Shown here: in pieces, positions 52,900 through 61,931 of the stretch
Numbering within the stretch: position 1 is the stretch's first letter
How the letters are laid out: each line of letters opens with the position of its first letter
NCBI RefSeq assembly: GCF_003314435.2
Contig: NZ_QNVY02000001.1
Coordinates: 1,302,001-1,366,000, forward strand
Reading direction: 5' to 3'
DNA from: Flavobacterium petrolei
Lineage (GTDB): Bacteria > Bacteroidota > Bacteroidia > Flavobacteriales > Flavobacteriaceae
DNA length: 64,000 bases
The notes under the pieces: model-generated
What the model was told of the DNA's origin: nothing
Databases searched by the model: none
What the model saw: the letters and a program-made list of their open reading frames with translations, nothing else
Program-made: the position numbers and the translations under genes

Positions 52900-54807
52900 C
52901 TATATTTTACCGTCTTTGATTTCATCTACGATTTCAGGATTCAACAACGTTGAGGTGTCGCCAAAATTAGAATAATCACCTTCGGCAATCTTACGCAGAA
53001 TTCTACGCATGATTTTTCCGGAACGGGTTTTTGGTAAACCGGAAACAAACTGGATTTTATCCAATTTGGCGATTGGTCCAATATGATCCGATATGTGTTG
53101 GTTAATCTCTTTACTTAGGTTTTCTCTATCGCGATATTCTCCGGTTTCTTTTAGAATTACAAAACCATACAAAGCATTTCCTTTGATGTCATGTGGGAAG
53201 CCAACAATAGCACTTTCGGCAACTGCAGGATGCTCATTGATGGCATCTTCGATAGGTGCAGTTCCCAGATTGTGTCCAGAAACAATTACCACATCGTCTA
53301 CACGGCCAGTGATTCTGTAATACCCAACTTCGTCACGCAAAGCGCCGTCGCCAGTGAAATATTTACCTGGAAAGGTAGAAAAATAGGTTTCCTTGTATCT
53401 TTGGTGATCGCCCCAAATCGTTCTGGCAATTCCTGGCCAAGGGAATTTAATACATAAACTTCCAGTAACCTGATTGCCTTCGATTTCATTGCGTTTTTCA
53501 TCCATCAAAACGGGTTGGATTCCTGGTAACGGTAACGAAGCGTAGGTTGGTTTTGTTGGAGTTACAAACGCAATTGGCGAAATCATAATTCCTCCCGTTT
53601 CGGTTTGCCACCAAGTGTCCACGACAGGACATTTCTTGTCTCCTACGTGGTTATTGTACCAGTGCCAAGCTTCCTCGTTGATGGGTTCTCCCACCGATCC
53701 AATCACTTTCAAAGAAGTCAATTGATATCTTTGTACATATTCGATGCTTTCTTTTGCCAAGGCTCTAATGGCCGTTGGTGCCGTGTAAAACTGAGTAACT
53801 TTATGCTTTTCGATGGTTTGCCAAAAGCGACTGAAATCTGGATAGGATGGAACACCTTCGAAAATTACCGTCGTAGCTCCGTTCAATAATGGTCCGTAAA
53901 GAATATAGGAATGTCCGGTAATCCAGCCAATGTCAGCGGTACACCAGAAAATATCATTGTCTTCATAATTAAAAACGTTCTTAAACGTATACGCAGAGTA
54001 CACCATATAACCTGCTGTAGTGTGTACCATTCCTTTTGGTTTTCCTGTTGAACCGGAAGTGTAAAGGATGAACAAAGGATCTTCGGCATCCATGATTTCT
54101 GCCACATTATTATCCGAAGCTTGGTCTAAAAGAGGCTGCAACCATTGGTCACGACCTTCTTTCATATTGATAGTGGAGTTGATTCTTTTAGCAACTAAAA
54201 CGTTCTCTACACAAGGGCAATTCAATAAGGCTTCATCAACGATACTTTTTAAATCGATGGTTTTATTCCCGCGATATCCACCATCGGAAGTGATTACCAT
54301 TTTACATTCGCTGTCATTGATTCTTGCTGCAACTGCGGAAGCAGAAAATCCTGCAAAAACAACCGAGTGAATGGCTCCAATTCTGGCGCAGGCCAAAGTG
54401 GTAATCGCTAATTCAGGAATCATTGGTAAGTAAATACAAACACGATCTCCTTTTTGTATGCCTTGTTCCTTTAAGACATTCGCCATTTTGCAAACACGTT
54501 CGTACAATTCATTATAGGAAATATGCAAAGCTTCTTCATTTGGATCATTTGGTTCAAAAATGATAGCTGTTTTATCTCCTTTTTTGGCAAGATGCCTGTC
54601 GATACAGTTTTTTACAATGTTTACTTTAGCATTGGTAAACCATTTTATATCGGCTTCAGCCATGTTAAAGTCTACAACTTTATCCCATTCTTGGTACCAA
54701 GTAAAATTTTCAGACGCTACTTTATCCCAGAATTTTTTGGGCTCACGAACTGATTTTTTGTAATGTTTAAAGTACTCTTCTAAATTATTAATTTTATAGT
54801 AACTCAT
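52900..54807 (-). CDS. acs: Acetyl-CoA synthetase
   Basis: A 635-residue AMP-forming enzyme making acetyl-CoA from acetate, ATP and CoA. Motifs in order: the P-loop-like YTSGSTGKPKGMVHTTAGY near residue 254, WCTADIGWITGHSYILYGPL, DTWWQTETGGIMISP, YFTGDGALRDEVGYYRITGR and the C-terminal catalytic lysine region PKTRSGKIMRRILRK, where the Lys is the usual acetylation site. Length is typical of Acs. It lies 14 bases after a second AMP-forming synthetase and after a symporter-kinase/response-regulator pair, a context that in other bacteria controls acs. Confidence 0.95.
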   Translation of the reverse strand: MSYYKINNLEEYFKHYKKSVREPKKFWDKVASENFTWYQEWDKVVDFNMAEADIKWFTNAKVNIVKNCIDRHLAKKGDKTAIIFEPNDPNEEALHISYNELYERVCKMANVLKEQGIQKGDRVCIYLPMIPELAITTLACARIGAIHSVVFAGFSASAVAARINDSECKMVITSDGGYRGNKTIDLKSIVDEALLNCPCVENVLVAKRINSTINMKEGRDQWLQPLLDQASDNNVAEIMDAEDPLFILYTSGSTGKPKGMVHTTAGYMVYSAYTFKNVFNYEDNDIFWCTADIGWITGHSYILYGPLLNGATTVIFEGVPSYPDFSRFWQTIEKHKVTQFYTAPTAIRALAKESIEYVQRYQLTSLKVIGSVGEPINEEAWHWYNNHVGDKKCPVVDTWWQTETGGIMISPIAFVTPTKPTYASLPLPGIQPVLMDEKRNEIEGNQVTGSLCIKFPWPGIARTIWGDHQRYKETYFSTFPGKYFTGDGALRDEVGYYRITGRVDDVVIVSGHNLGTAPIEDAINEHPAVAESAIVGFPHDIKGNALYGFVILKETGEYRDRENLSKEINQHISDHIGPIAKLDKIQFVSGLPKTRSGKIMRRILRKIAEGDYSNFGDTSTLLNPEIVDEIKDGKI

Positions 54808-54821
54808 GATTTTGGTAAATT

Positions 54822-56720
54822 TTAAATATTATAAACGCCTATTTTATACTTTTTTAATGTGGTAACGATTTCTTCGACAATGGTTTCGTCATCAATAGTG
54901 GAAGGAATCTGGAATTCCTCGCCATCTGTAATGCTGCGCATCAGTTTTCGGAGGATTTTCCCCGAGCGTGTTTTTGGTAATCGTTGTACAATAACTACAT
55001 TTCTCAACGAGGCAACTGCGCCAATTTGCTGGCGAACCAGTTTAATAATTTCTTGTTCCAATTGATAATGTTCGATTTCATCTCCTGATTTGGTAACCAC
55101 TAAAGCCAAAGGAATTTGCCCTTTCAACTCATCTTGAATTCCAATAACGGCACATTCAGCCACGGAGTAGTGGGAAGCAACAACTTCTTCCATTTCAGCC
55201 GTTGACAATCGATGTCCCGCTACATTTATTACGTCATCCGTTCTTCCGGTGATGAAAATATATCCGTCTTCATCTTTATAACCACCGTCGCCAGATAGAT
55301 AATATCCATCAAATTTACTGAAATAACCTGCTTTGAAACGTGCTTCGTTTTCCCAAATCCCTAACATATTTCCAGGAGGCAATGGCAGTTTTACAACCAC
55401 CAAGCCCTCTTCATTGGCGTTTAATTCGTCGCCGTTTTCATTAAAAATTCGAATATCATATCCGCAAACTGCTTTTGTGGCTGAACCGGATTTGACTGGC
55501 ATTTTTTCAATACCAAGAGAATTGGCAATCATTGGCCAACCGGATTCTGTTTGCCACCAATGGTCAATTACGGGAATAGGAATGTGTTGTTGGTACCATT
55601 CTAATGTGGCATTGTCACAACGTTCTCCCGCTAAAAATTGGTTTTTAAGAGCGCTCAAGTCATATTGTTTGATGAATTCTCCGTCAGGATCTTCTTTTTT
55701 GATGGCTCGAATGGCAGTTGGAGCCGTAAACATCGTGCCCACTTTATGCTCCGAAATTATTCTCCAAAACGTACTTGCATCAGGAGTTTTTATCGGTTTA
55801 CCTTCAAAAATTATGGTTGTATTTCTGTTTAATAACGGTCCGTAAAGAATGTAGCTGTGCCCCACTGCCCAACCCATATCCGATGCTGCCCAAAAAGTCT
55901 CATCTTCCTTTACATTGTAAATGTATTTCATGGAAAATTTCAATGCTACGGCATATCCACCAGTATCTCTAACAATTCCTTTTGGTTTTCCTGTAGTTCC
56001 GGAAGTGTACAAAATATACAGCGGATGATTCGAATTTACAGGAATACAAGGTGTTTCTTCGGAGCCGTAAACCAATGCATCGTAATCTACATCATACTTT
56101 TTAAACGGAATTCTAGCACCTAATTTTCTATTAAAAACGATTACTTTTTTTGGTCTGTGACTCGCCAATGCAATAGCTTCATCTACCAAAGGTTTGTATG
56201 CAATTAATCGGTCCACTTCAATTCCGGATGAAGCAGTAATAATCGCTCTGGGTTTGCAATCGTCTATTCTGATAGCCAATTCATGTGGCGCAAAACCTCC
56301 AAAAACAACCGAATGAATCACTCCAATTCTTGCGCAAGCCAACATGGCAAAAGCAGTTTGAGGAATCATGGGCATGTAAATTATGGCGGTATCGCCTTTC
56401 TTTAATCCTAATGATTGCATGCCTCCCGCGAGTTTTGCGACTTCGGTTTTTACTTCCGAAAAGGTGTATTTTTTCACGGTTTGTGTCACCGGAGAATCAT
56501 AAATAAAAGCGACCTGATCTCCACAACCATCCTGAATGTGCTTGTCTAACGCCAAATAACAAATGTTCAATTCTCCATCTTTGTACCAAAGCGGATATCC
56601 ATTTTCGTCTTTCGATAAAATTGTCTCCGGTTTGTTGTACCACTCAATTGCATCAGCTTGTTCTGCCCAGAATTTTTCTGGATGCGCAATGCTGTTCTCA
56701 TAAATTTCCTTGTATTCCAT
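54822..56720 (-). CDS. prpE: Propionyl-CoA synthetase-like acyl-CoA synthetase
   Basis: A 632-residue AMP-forming synthetase related to Acs but closer to PrpE. It has YTSGTTGKPKGIVRDTGGYA, WAASDMGWAVGHSYILYGPL, FTAPTAIRAIKKEDPDGEFI (characteristic of PrpE), FLAGERCDNATLEW, HWWQTESGWP and PKTRSGKILRKLMRS with the catalytic Lys. The Arg-Asp-Thr-Gly-Gly-Tyr-Ala segment and the AIKKEDP motif distinguish it from its neighbour. It should activate propionate or a similar short acid; butyrate or acetoacetate are possible. It lies 17 bases after the response regulator, as part of the acetate/propionate unit. Confidence 0.85.
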   Translation of the reverse strand: MEYKEIYENSIAHPEKFWAEQADAIEWYNKPETILSKDENGYPLWYKDGELNICYLALDKHIQDGCGDQVAFIYDSPVTQTVKKYTFSEVKTEVAKLAGGMQSLGLKKGDTAIIYMPMIPQTAFAMLACARIGVIHSVVFGGFAPHELAIRIDDCKPRAIITASSGIEVDRLIAYKPLVDEAIALASHRPKKVIVFNRKLGARIPFKKYDVDYDALVYGSEETPCIPVNSNHPLYILYTSGTTGKPKGIVRDTGGYAVALKFSMKYIYNVKEDETFWAASDMGWAVGHSYILYGPLLNRNTTIIFEGKPIKTPDASTFWRIISEHKVGTMFTAPTAIRAIKKEDPDGEFIKQYDLSALKNQFLAGERCDNATLEWYQQHIPIPVIDHWWQTESGWPMIANSLGIEKMPVKSGSATKAVCGYDIRIFNENGDELNANEEGLVVVKLPLPPGNMLGIWENEARFKAGYFSKFDGYYLSGDGGYKDEDGYIFITGRTDDVINVAGHRLSTAEMEEVVASHYSVAECAVIGIQDELKGQIPLALVVTKSGDEIEHYQLEQEIIKLVRQQIGAVASLRNVVIVQRLPKTRSGKILRKLMRSITDGEEFQIPSTIDDETIVEEIVTTLKKYKIGVYNI

Positions 56721-56737
56721 TGTGTTGAATTTGTTTC

Positions 56738-57100
56738 TTATTGAATTAATTCATGAACTTGATCGACTAATTTTTTAACTGAAAAGGGCTTTACAACATA
56801 TAAATTAGCACCTAATGAAAGTCCTTTTTCAATATCTTTTTCCTTGTTTTTTGCCGAAAGGAAAATGACCTTGCAATGCCGCAGTCGTTCGTCTTTTTTT
56901 ATTTGTTCTAATGTGGCAAAACCGTCCACCATGGGCATCATTACATCCAGAATTATGACATCCGGAAGTTGTTTTTGTAAAATATCCAGTGCTTCCTGGC
57001 CATCACGCGCTATGAAAACTTCAAAATTGTTCTTTTTGAATGTGTATTCCAGTGACATTACAATGTTTGGTTCGTCGTCTACAATTAAAATCTTTTTCAT
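56738..57100 (-). CDS. Receiver-only response regulator
   Basis: A 120-residue CheY-like protein comprising a receiver domain and nothing else. It has ILIVDDEPNIVMS with the acidic pair, VIILDVMMPMVDG with phospho-acceptor Asp52, IFLSAKNKEKD and the conserved Lys in YVVKPFSVKKL. There is no DNA-binding or enzymatic output. It begins 3 bases after the symporter-kinase stop and is surely its partner. In the CrbS/CrbR systems that control acs, the partner regulator carries a DNA-binding domain, so the way this one acts is open. Confidence 0.95.
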   Translation of the reverse strand: MKKILIVDDEPNIVMSLEYTFKKNNFEVFIARDGQEALDILQKQLPDVIILDVMMPMVDGFATLEQIKKDERLRHCKVIFLSAKNKEKDIEKGLSLGANLYVVKPFSVKKLVDQVHELIQ

Positions 57101-57103
57101 TTT

Positions 57104-59809
57104 TTAACTATTTTCTGCTGTATTATAATTGGGTAGTGTGAAGATTAGAGTAGCTCCTTCAACCACATTATCTTCAGCCCAAATTTTACCTTTATGATGT
57201 TCAATAATTTGTTTACAAATGGCTAAACCCAGTCCGCTTCCTATGGGTTTTTTTACGTTTTGGTTTCGAGATTGATAGAATTTATCAAAAATAGCTTCAA
57301 AATCTTCTTTTTTAATTCCTTTGCCGTTGTTGTGTATTTTGACTTCGATATTGTCTTTATTTTCATCAATGGAAATCACTATTTTTCCGTCTGTTTCCGA
57401 ACAAAATTTTATAGCATTTGAAACTAAATTATGGATGACCTGAACGATTCGCTCTTCGTCATAAAAAGCTTTTATTTCTTTGGAGGCATCCTCAAATTCA
57501 ATGCTGATATTTTTGTTTTTTAATAATTGCTGGAGGGAATCCAACGTGTTTTTAATCGTTCTTGTGATGTTATTTTTAGACAAATAAATCTTTTGTTTTC
57601 CAGTTTCAAATTTTTCTAAATCCAGAATTTTATCAATCAAACGATTCAATCGATCCGACTCCGATATGATGTTTTGCAAAAACTGTTTTCTCAGTTCCTC
57701 TGGAATATCATCATCGTCATGTAGAATCTCGCTCGCTGCACGAATAGCGGTTATTGGTGTTCTCAATTCATGGGTAACGGTATCCAAAAATTCATCTTTT
57801 TGAATGTCTTTATTGACTAATTCCTGATTCGCATTTTTGAGTTGTTCTGATATTTTTTTTAATTCATTCGAAGTGTCTGTTAATTTTTTATTGATGATGA
57901 TATTTTCTTTTGATTCCTCCAAAATTCGCAATACTTCGGGCAAACTGATTTTGTCTTCTTTGACCACACTCGATATTAATATTTTGGCGGAGGCCGTACC
58001 AATGTGTCCCGTCAATAAATTTTCGGCAAACTTTATGAATCGCGCATCGGCAGTGGTAATATCTTTGTCAATGTTGTATTTTAAATTAAAAATAGTCAAA
58101 GCTCGTTTGGTTCTTTCTTCGCCAAGAAATCGCTGTAAGACTTTTTGAATATCAGAAATATACGCAGTTCCTTTCCATACAAAAGCGTTTTCGTGATTGG
58201 TGATGTATTTGTCAATATCCACAAACATTTCGGCATAATTGCGTTCTCTATAATTGCCTTTGAAACTCACTGAAACCGCAGAATAACTCAGAATATTAAT
58301 TAATAAGCTCCAAAAAACAGCATGTGGAATAGGGTCTAAATAATCCAAACCAAAAAGTTGAAAAGGCTTCAGTAATTCAATTCCCCAAGGTCCTTCCTGA
58401 ATAAACATGCTGGTTGATTTTGTGATTCCAATAGCGTACGGAATTAGTAGGGTGTAAAAACAGGTTAAAAAACCAAGAATAATCCCCGTTACCGCACCAA
58501 ATTTAGAACCTCTTTTCCAGAATAATGCACCAAAAAAGGAAGGAGCCAGTTGTGCTATAACGACAAAGGAAACCAGTCCGATGGAAACCAAAGAATAGTC
58601 TAAAATGAATATTCTATAAATGGCATACGCCAAAATGATAAGCGAAAAAATTCCTATTTTTCGACTATTTACAATCCGTTTACTGTTCTTTTTCTGTGAA
58701 GAATTTTCTAGTGAACCAATGAAGCCATACGGAATCAGTAAGTTGTTACTTAGCATTGTAGCGAGTGCAATTGAAGATACGATAATCATTGAAATCGCTG
58801 CCGAAAATCCACCCAGAAAAACCATCACTGTCAATACATTATTGTCAAAAAACTGTGGGATTAATAAGGAATACGTATCTGAATTATGCCCTTTTCCTTC
58901 AAAAAGAATATTGCCGCCCCAAGCAATTGGAAAAACAAAAAGGTTGAAAAGTAGCAGGTACAACGGAAAAAGCCAAATCGCTGTTCGGATGTGGGTTTCT
59001 TTATTGTTCTCGACAATTGCAGTGTGGAATTGTCTTGGCAAAAGGAAAATAGCAAACATCGATAAAATGCAAAGAAAGAACCAGTTGATTCCGTTTGTAA
59101 TGCCGCCTATCGTATTTTTCTTGTCGAAATCTTTAAGGACAGCCGCTCTTTGATAAATGTCATCAAAACCGTCAAAAACAAAATAGGTAACATAAATCCC
59201 CACGATCAAAAAGAAAACTAACTTCAAGATAGATTCCATAGCTACGGCGGTAACTATTCCGCGTCTTTTTTCGGAAGCATCTACATATTTGGTACCATAA
59301 TAGGAAGCAAATAATGCCAACGCTATGCAAACATAAGTGGTTGTATCAGTGAAAATATTGTCACTCGATTGTGTTTTTGTAACAATATGGAAGGTGTCTG
59401 AAATTGACTTTAACTGTAAAGAGATATAGGGTAAAATACCAACAATGCAAATCGTAGTTACTAAAGCTCCCAGAAATCTACTGTTTCCGTATCGTAAAGA
59501 AATAAAATCTGCAATACTGGAGATTTTATTTACTCTCGAAATTCGGATAATTTTCTTGAGAATAATCATCCACGTTGGGATAATTAATATGGGACCTAAA
59601 TAAATGGGTAAATAACTCAAACCGGATTCTGCAGCAACACCAATACTTCCATAGTAGGTCCAGGCTGTACAATATACGGCTAATGAAAAGGAATAAATGT
59701 AGGGGTTATTTGTCCATTTAGAATGACTTCTTTTTTCAGACCAATAGGCAATGTAAAAAAGAATCGACAAATAAAGCACCAATATTAATAAGAGTCCAAT
59801 GCTATTCAT
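57104..59809 (-). CDS. SLC5 symporter-STAC-histidine kinase fusion (CrbS-like)
   Basis: A 901-residue membrane sensor. Residues about 1-545 form a sodium:solute symporter (SLC5/SSS) with about 13 helices (for example TAWTYYGSIGVAAESGLSYL, SIADFISLRYGNSRFLGALV, FLGGFSAAISMIIVSSIALA). Next is a STAC-type linker domain (about 555-640) with FLGEERTKRALTIFNL and FAENLLTGHIGTASAKILIS. A coiled coil and HisKA follow (VTHELRTPITAIRAA, phospho-His near 679), then a HATPase domain with NLVSNAIKF, HNNGKGI and GSGLGLAICKQII. This is the architecture of CrbS/CbrA-type sensors; CrbS controls acetate use. A PAS domain between STAC and HisKA is not seen. Coupled to the response regulator and synthetases downstream. 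Confidence 0.93.
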   Translation of the reverse strand: MNSIGLLLILVLYLSILFYIAYWSEKRSHSKWTNNPYIYSFSLAVYCTAWTYYGSIGVAAESGLSYLPIYLGPILIIPTWMIILKKIIRISRVNKISSIADFISLRYGNSRFLGALVTTICIVGILPYISLQLKSISDTFHIVTKTQSSDNIFTDTTTYVCIALALFASYYGTKYVDASEKRRGIVTAVAMESILKLVFFLIVGIYVTYFVFDGFDDIYQRAAVLKDFDKKNTIGGITNGINWFFLCILSMFAIFLLPRQFHTAIVENNKETHIRTAIWLFPLYLLLFNLFVFPIAWGGNILFEGKGHNSDTYSLLIPQFFDNNVLTVMVFLGGFSAAISMIIVSSIALATMLSNNLLIPYGFIGSLENSSQKKNSKRIVNSRKIGIFSLIILAYAIYRIFILDYSLVSIGLVSFVVIAQLAPSFFGALFWKRGSKFGAVTGIILGFLTCFYTLLIPYAIGITKSTSMFIQEGPWGIELLKPFQLFGLDYLDPIPHAVFWSLLINILSYSAVSVSFKGNYRERNYAEMFVDIDKYITNHENAFVWKGTAYISDIQKVLQRFLGEERTKRALTIFNLKYNIDKDITTADARFIKFAENLLTGHIGTASAKILISSVVKEDKISLPEVLRILEESKENIIINKKLTDTSNELKKISEQLKNANQELVNKDIQKDEFLDTVTHELRTPITAIRAASEILHDDDDIPEELRKQFLQNIISESDRLNRLIDKILDLEKFETGKQKIYLSKNNITRTIKNTLDSLQQLLKNKNISIEFEDASKEIKAFYDEERIVQVIHNLVSNAIKFCSETDGKIVISIDENKDNIEVKIHNNGKGIKKEDFEAIFDKFYQSRNQNVKKPIGSGLGLAICKQIIEHHKGKIWAEDNVVEGATLIFTLPNYNTAENS

Positions 59810-59996
59810 AATATCGTTTTATGATTAGGTAGGAAGTAGCAATTGAAAATAACCAAGCCGAGAAGATATAAATATAGATTATTGGGAATCCAAAAAGTGG
59901 TTTTGAACTGTCAAATAACAGCAAAAGTGGTATGTTCAACGCTAATAGTACTAGCATTGAAAGAATAACCAACTTTTGTTCATGTCTCTTTTTCAT
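59802..59996 (-). CDS. Small two-helix membrane protein preceding the symporter-kinase
   Basis: A 64-residue protein with two hydrophobic helices (LVILSMLVLLALNIPLLLLF and FPIIYIYIFSAWLFSIATSY) joined by a short loop DSSKPLFG, with basic ends. The last 8 bases overlap the start of the symporter-kinase gene, so the two are translationally coupled. Small membrane proteins of this size with a PLFGxP-YIY pattern often sit beside SSS symporters as accessory subunits; the same role here is inference. The exact family was not identified. Confidence 0.75.
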   Translation of the reverse strand: MKKRHEQKLVILSMLVLLALNIPLLLLFDSSKPLFGFPIIYIYIFSAWLFSIATSYLIIKRYYE

Positions 59997-60076
59997 AAGG
60001 AAATGCGGTTTGCTTTTCAGCAGAATGTTCTTTCGCCTTTTTTTATAATTCTGTTTTAGAATCTAAGGCTTGATTA

Positions 60077-60112
60077 AAAAAATAAACAACCTCTGCAAAT
60101 TAATGCAGAGAC
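60077..60112 (-). terminator. Terminator-like hairpin splitting the fatty-acid module
   Basis: CTCTGCA (60091-60097) pairs with TGCAGAG (60104-60110). On the minus strand the stem is followed by GTTGTTTATTTTTTT. It ends the porin-MFS-small protein unit and separates it from the symporter-kinase unit. Confidence 0.7.
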
Positions 60113-60135
60113 TGTCTATTTTGGTAATGGTTTGG

Positions 60136-60363
60136 TTAACTGTCTTTTTCATCGTAATCACCCATTAAGGAAAAGTACCCAAAGGTTCCCAATCCTAAAA
60201 CAATTAATGGAGTTAGTATAAAGAGTATAATTATTCCGAAAACTAAGTCTTCTTGTTTTCCGGACATCAATTTTGGTAATCCAAAAGTGAAGATGCAAAA
60301 ATAGGCTGCGGCAGCTGCTAATGCAATCCAAACTAGTCCTAATATTCTTTTTAATTGATTCAT
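60136..60363 (-). CDS. Small membrane protein after the MFS gene
   Basis: The ATG at 60363 (MNQLKRILGLVWIALAAAAA) is preferred. An upstream in-frame ATG at 60420 would overlap the MFS gene and prefix an unlikely basic tail. The 75-residue product has two helices (LGLVWIALAAAAAYFCIFTF and IIILFILTPLIVLGLGTFGY) and an acidic C-terminus ending YDEKDS. It resembles uncharacterised small proteins (DUF6814-like) found beside MFS carriers in Bacteroidota. It begins 10 bases after the transporter stop, so it is probably a partner or accessory of that transporter. Confidence 0.75.
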   Translation of the reverse strand: MNQLKRILGLVWIALAAAAAYFCIFTFGLPKLMSGKQEDLVFGIIILFILTPLIVLGLGTFGYFSLMGDYDEKDS

Positions 60364-60373
60364 AGCTGTGTTT

Positions 60374-61909
60374 TTATTCGTGAGCGTTTTTATCTTTATT
60401 TTTAATGTAAACCATTCCAACTACAAAACTGACTGCAGCGATAACAATTGGATACCAAAGACCTTCAAGATAAAATTCCGGATGGCCTAGGTCTTTCGCA
60501 TTGGTTACAAAATAGGTTGAAATAGCAGGAAGTAATCCTCCAAAAATTCCATTCCCTACGTGGTATGGCAATGACATGGATGTGTACCTGATTTTTACAG
60601 GGAACATTTCAACTAAAAACGCTGCAATAGGTCCATAAACCATCGTTACAAATATTACTTGCACAAATACTAGAAATATCAAAGCCCAATTGTCACTAGA
60701 ATTAATTTTAACAGTTGTTTTAGTGTCAACCTTCGCTTTACCATCCACCACGATTGCTATGCCGTTTTCTAAATGTACGGTTTTTATTTCTTGAAAAGTA
60801 GTTCCATCTACATACTCTTTGTTAGTCGTATAGATAGAATCCATGGTTTGCTTCTTGTTTTCTTTCAATTCAGCAAGTACCGTAGTTTTTTCGACTATTT
60901 CGGTTTTGTTTTTCACCGATGTGGTTTCGTACATTTGTTTGTAGATTGGTCTGTATAATAAAATGGCCAATAACATACCGCCCATCATAATGTATTTTCT
61001 ACCTACTTTATCACTCAACCAACCAAAAAACACGAAAAATGGGGTTCCAATAATTAAAGCAACTCCTAATAAAGTATCCACTTGAGAGGAATCAATGGAC
61101 ATTACTGTTTTCATGAAATTCATTGCATAAAACTGACCCGTATACCAAACAACACCTTGTCCCATTGTAGCTCCAAATAAAGCCAATAATACAAATTTCA
61201 TATTGTAACGATTTCCAAAACTTTCTTTCAAAGGATTTGTACTTGTTTTTCCTTCGCTTTTAGCTTTGGCGAAAACAGGTGATTCATCCATGTTTTTTCT
61301 AATCAAATACGAAACTCCAACCATAACTATGGATAACCAAAACGGAACTCTCCATCCCCATTCATCAAATTGTTCTGGTGTTAAGATATTTCTTGTGGCA
61401 AGAATTACCATTAAAGAGATGAACAAACCAACTGTTGCCGTCGTCTGAATCCAAGAAGTCCAATATCCTCTTTGTCCTATTGGCGCATGTTCGGCCACGT
61501 AAGTCGCTGCTCCACCATATTCACCACCCAGTGCAAGACCTTGAAGTAAACGAAGAATTAATACTAATAAAGGTGCCATAAATCCAATAGTTTCATAACT
61601 CGGGATACAACCTATGAGGAAGGTAGCACCACCCATTAAAAGTAAAGTAACCATGAAGGTGTATTTCCGCCCAATTAAATCTCCTAATCTTCCAAAGAAA
61701 AGGGCTCCAAATGGTCTAACTACAAACCCTGCTGCAAATGTTGCCAAAGTTGACAGGAAAGCAGCTGTTGGATTATCCGAAGGGAAAAATTTAGTTGAAA
61801 TTACAACTGCTAAACTTCCAAAGATGTAAAAGTCATACCATTCGATCATGGTACCCATTGAGGATGCGGAAATAACTTTCCAAATTCCTTTTGTTGATTT
61901 TTCTTTCAT
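60374..61909 (-). CDS. MHS-type MFS transporter with periplasmic insertion
   Basis: A 511-residue transporter of the metabolite:H+ symporter group (ProP/KgtP-like): ASSMGTMIEWYDFYIFGSLA, GRLGDLIGRKYTF, RLLQGLALGGEYGGAATYVA, HAPIGQRGYWTSW and GWLSDKVGRK. Twelve helices are predicted. Between helices 9 and 10 lies an unusual hydrophilic stretch of about 75 residues (roughly 325-400: KTEIVEKTTVLAELKENKKQ ... VVDGKAKVDTKTTVKINSSD), which the topology puts in the periplasm. The usual loop is short. Its neighbours (porin, acs, prpE, acetate-type sensor) suggest a short-chain carboxylate as substrate. Confidence 0.9.
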   Translation of the reverse strand: MKEKSTKGIWKVISASSMGTMIEWYDFYIFGSLAVVISTKFFPSDNPTAAFLSTLATFAAGFVVRPFGALFFGRLGDLIGRKYTFMVTLLLMGGATFLIGCIPSYETIGFMAPLLVLILRLLQGLALGGEYGGAATYVAEHAPIGQRGYWTSWIQTTATVGLFISLMVILATRNILTPEQFDEWGWRVPFWLSIVMVGVSYLIRKNMDESPVFAKAKSEGKTSTNPLKESFGNRYNMKFVLLALFGATMGQGVVWYTGQFYAMNFMKTVMSIDSSQVDTLLGVALIIGTPFFVFFGWLSDKVGRKYIMMGGMLLAILLYRPIYKQMYETTSVKNKTEIVEKTTVLAELKENKKQTMDSIYTTNKEYVDGTTFQEIKTVHLENGIAIVVDGKAKVDTKTTVKINSSDNWALIFLVFVQVIFVTMVYGPIAAFLVEMFPVKIRYTSMSLPYHVGNGIFGGLLPAISTYFVTNAKDLGHPEFYLEGLWYPIVIAAVSFVVGMVYIKNKDKNAHE

Positions 61910-61931
61910 GTATTGTTATTTTTAAAATTGA

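Noticed and set aside
55333..55845. 170-codon plus-strand open frame antisense to prpE
   Set aside because: Shadow frame; the minus-strand protein carries every AMP-forming synthetase motif across the same bases.
58620..59153. 177-codon plus-strand open frame antisense to the symporter-kinase
   Set aside because: Shadow of hydrophobic helices; no independent start signal or family-like sequence.
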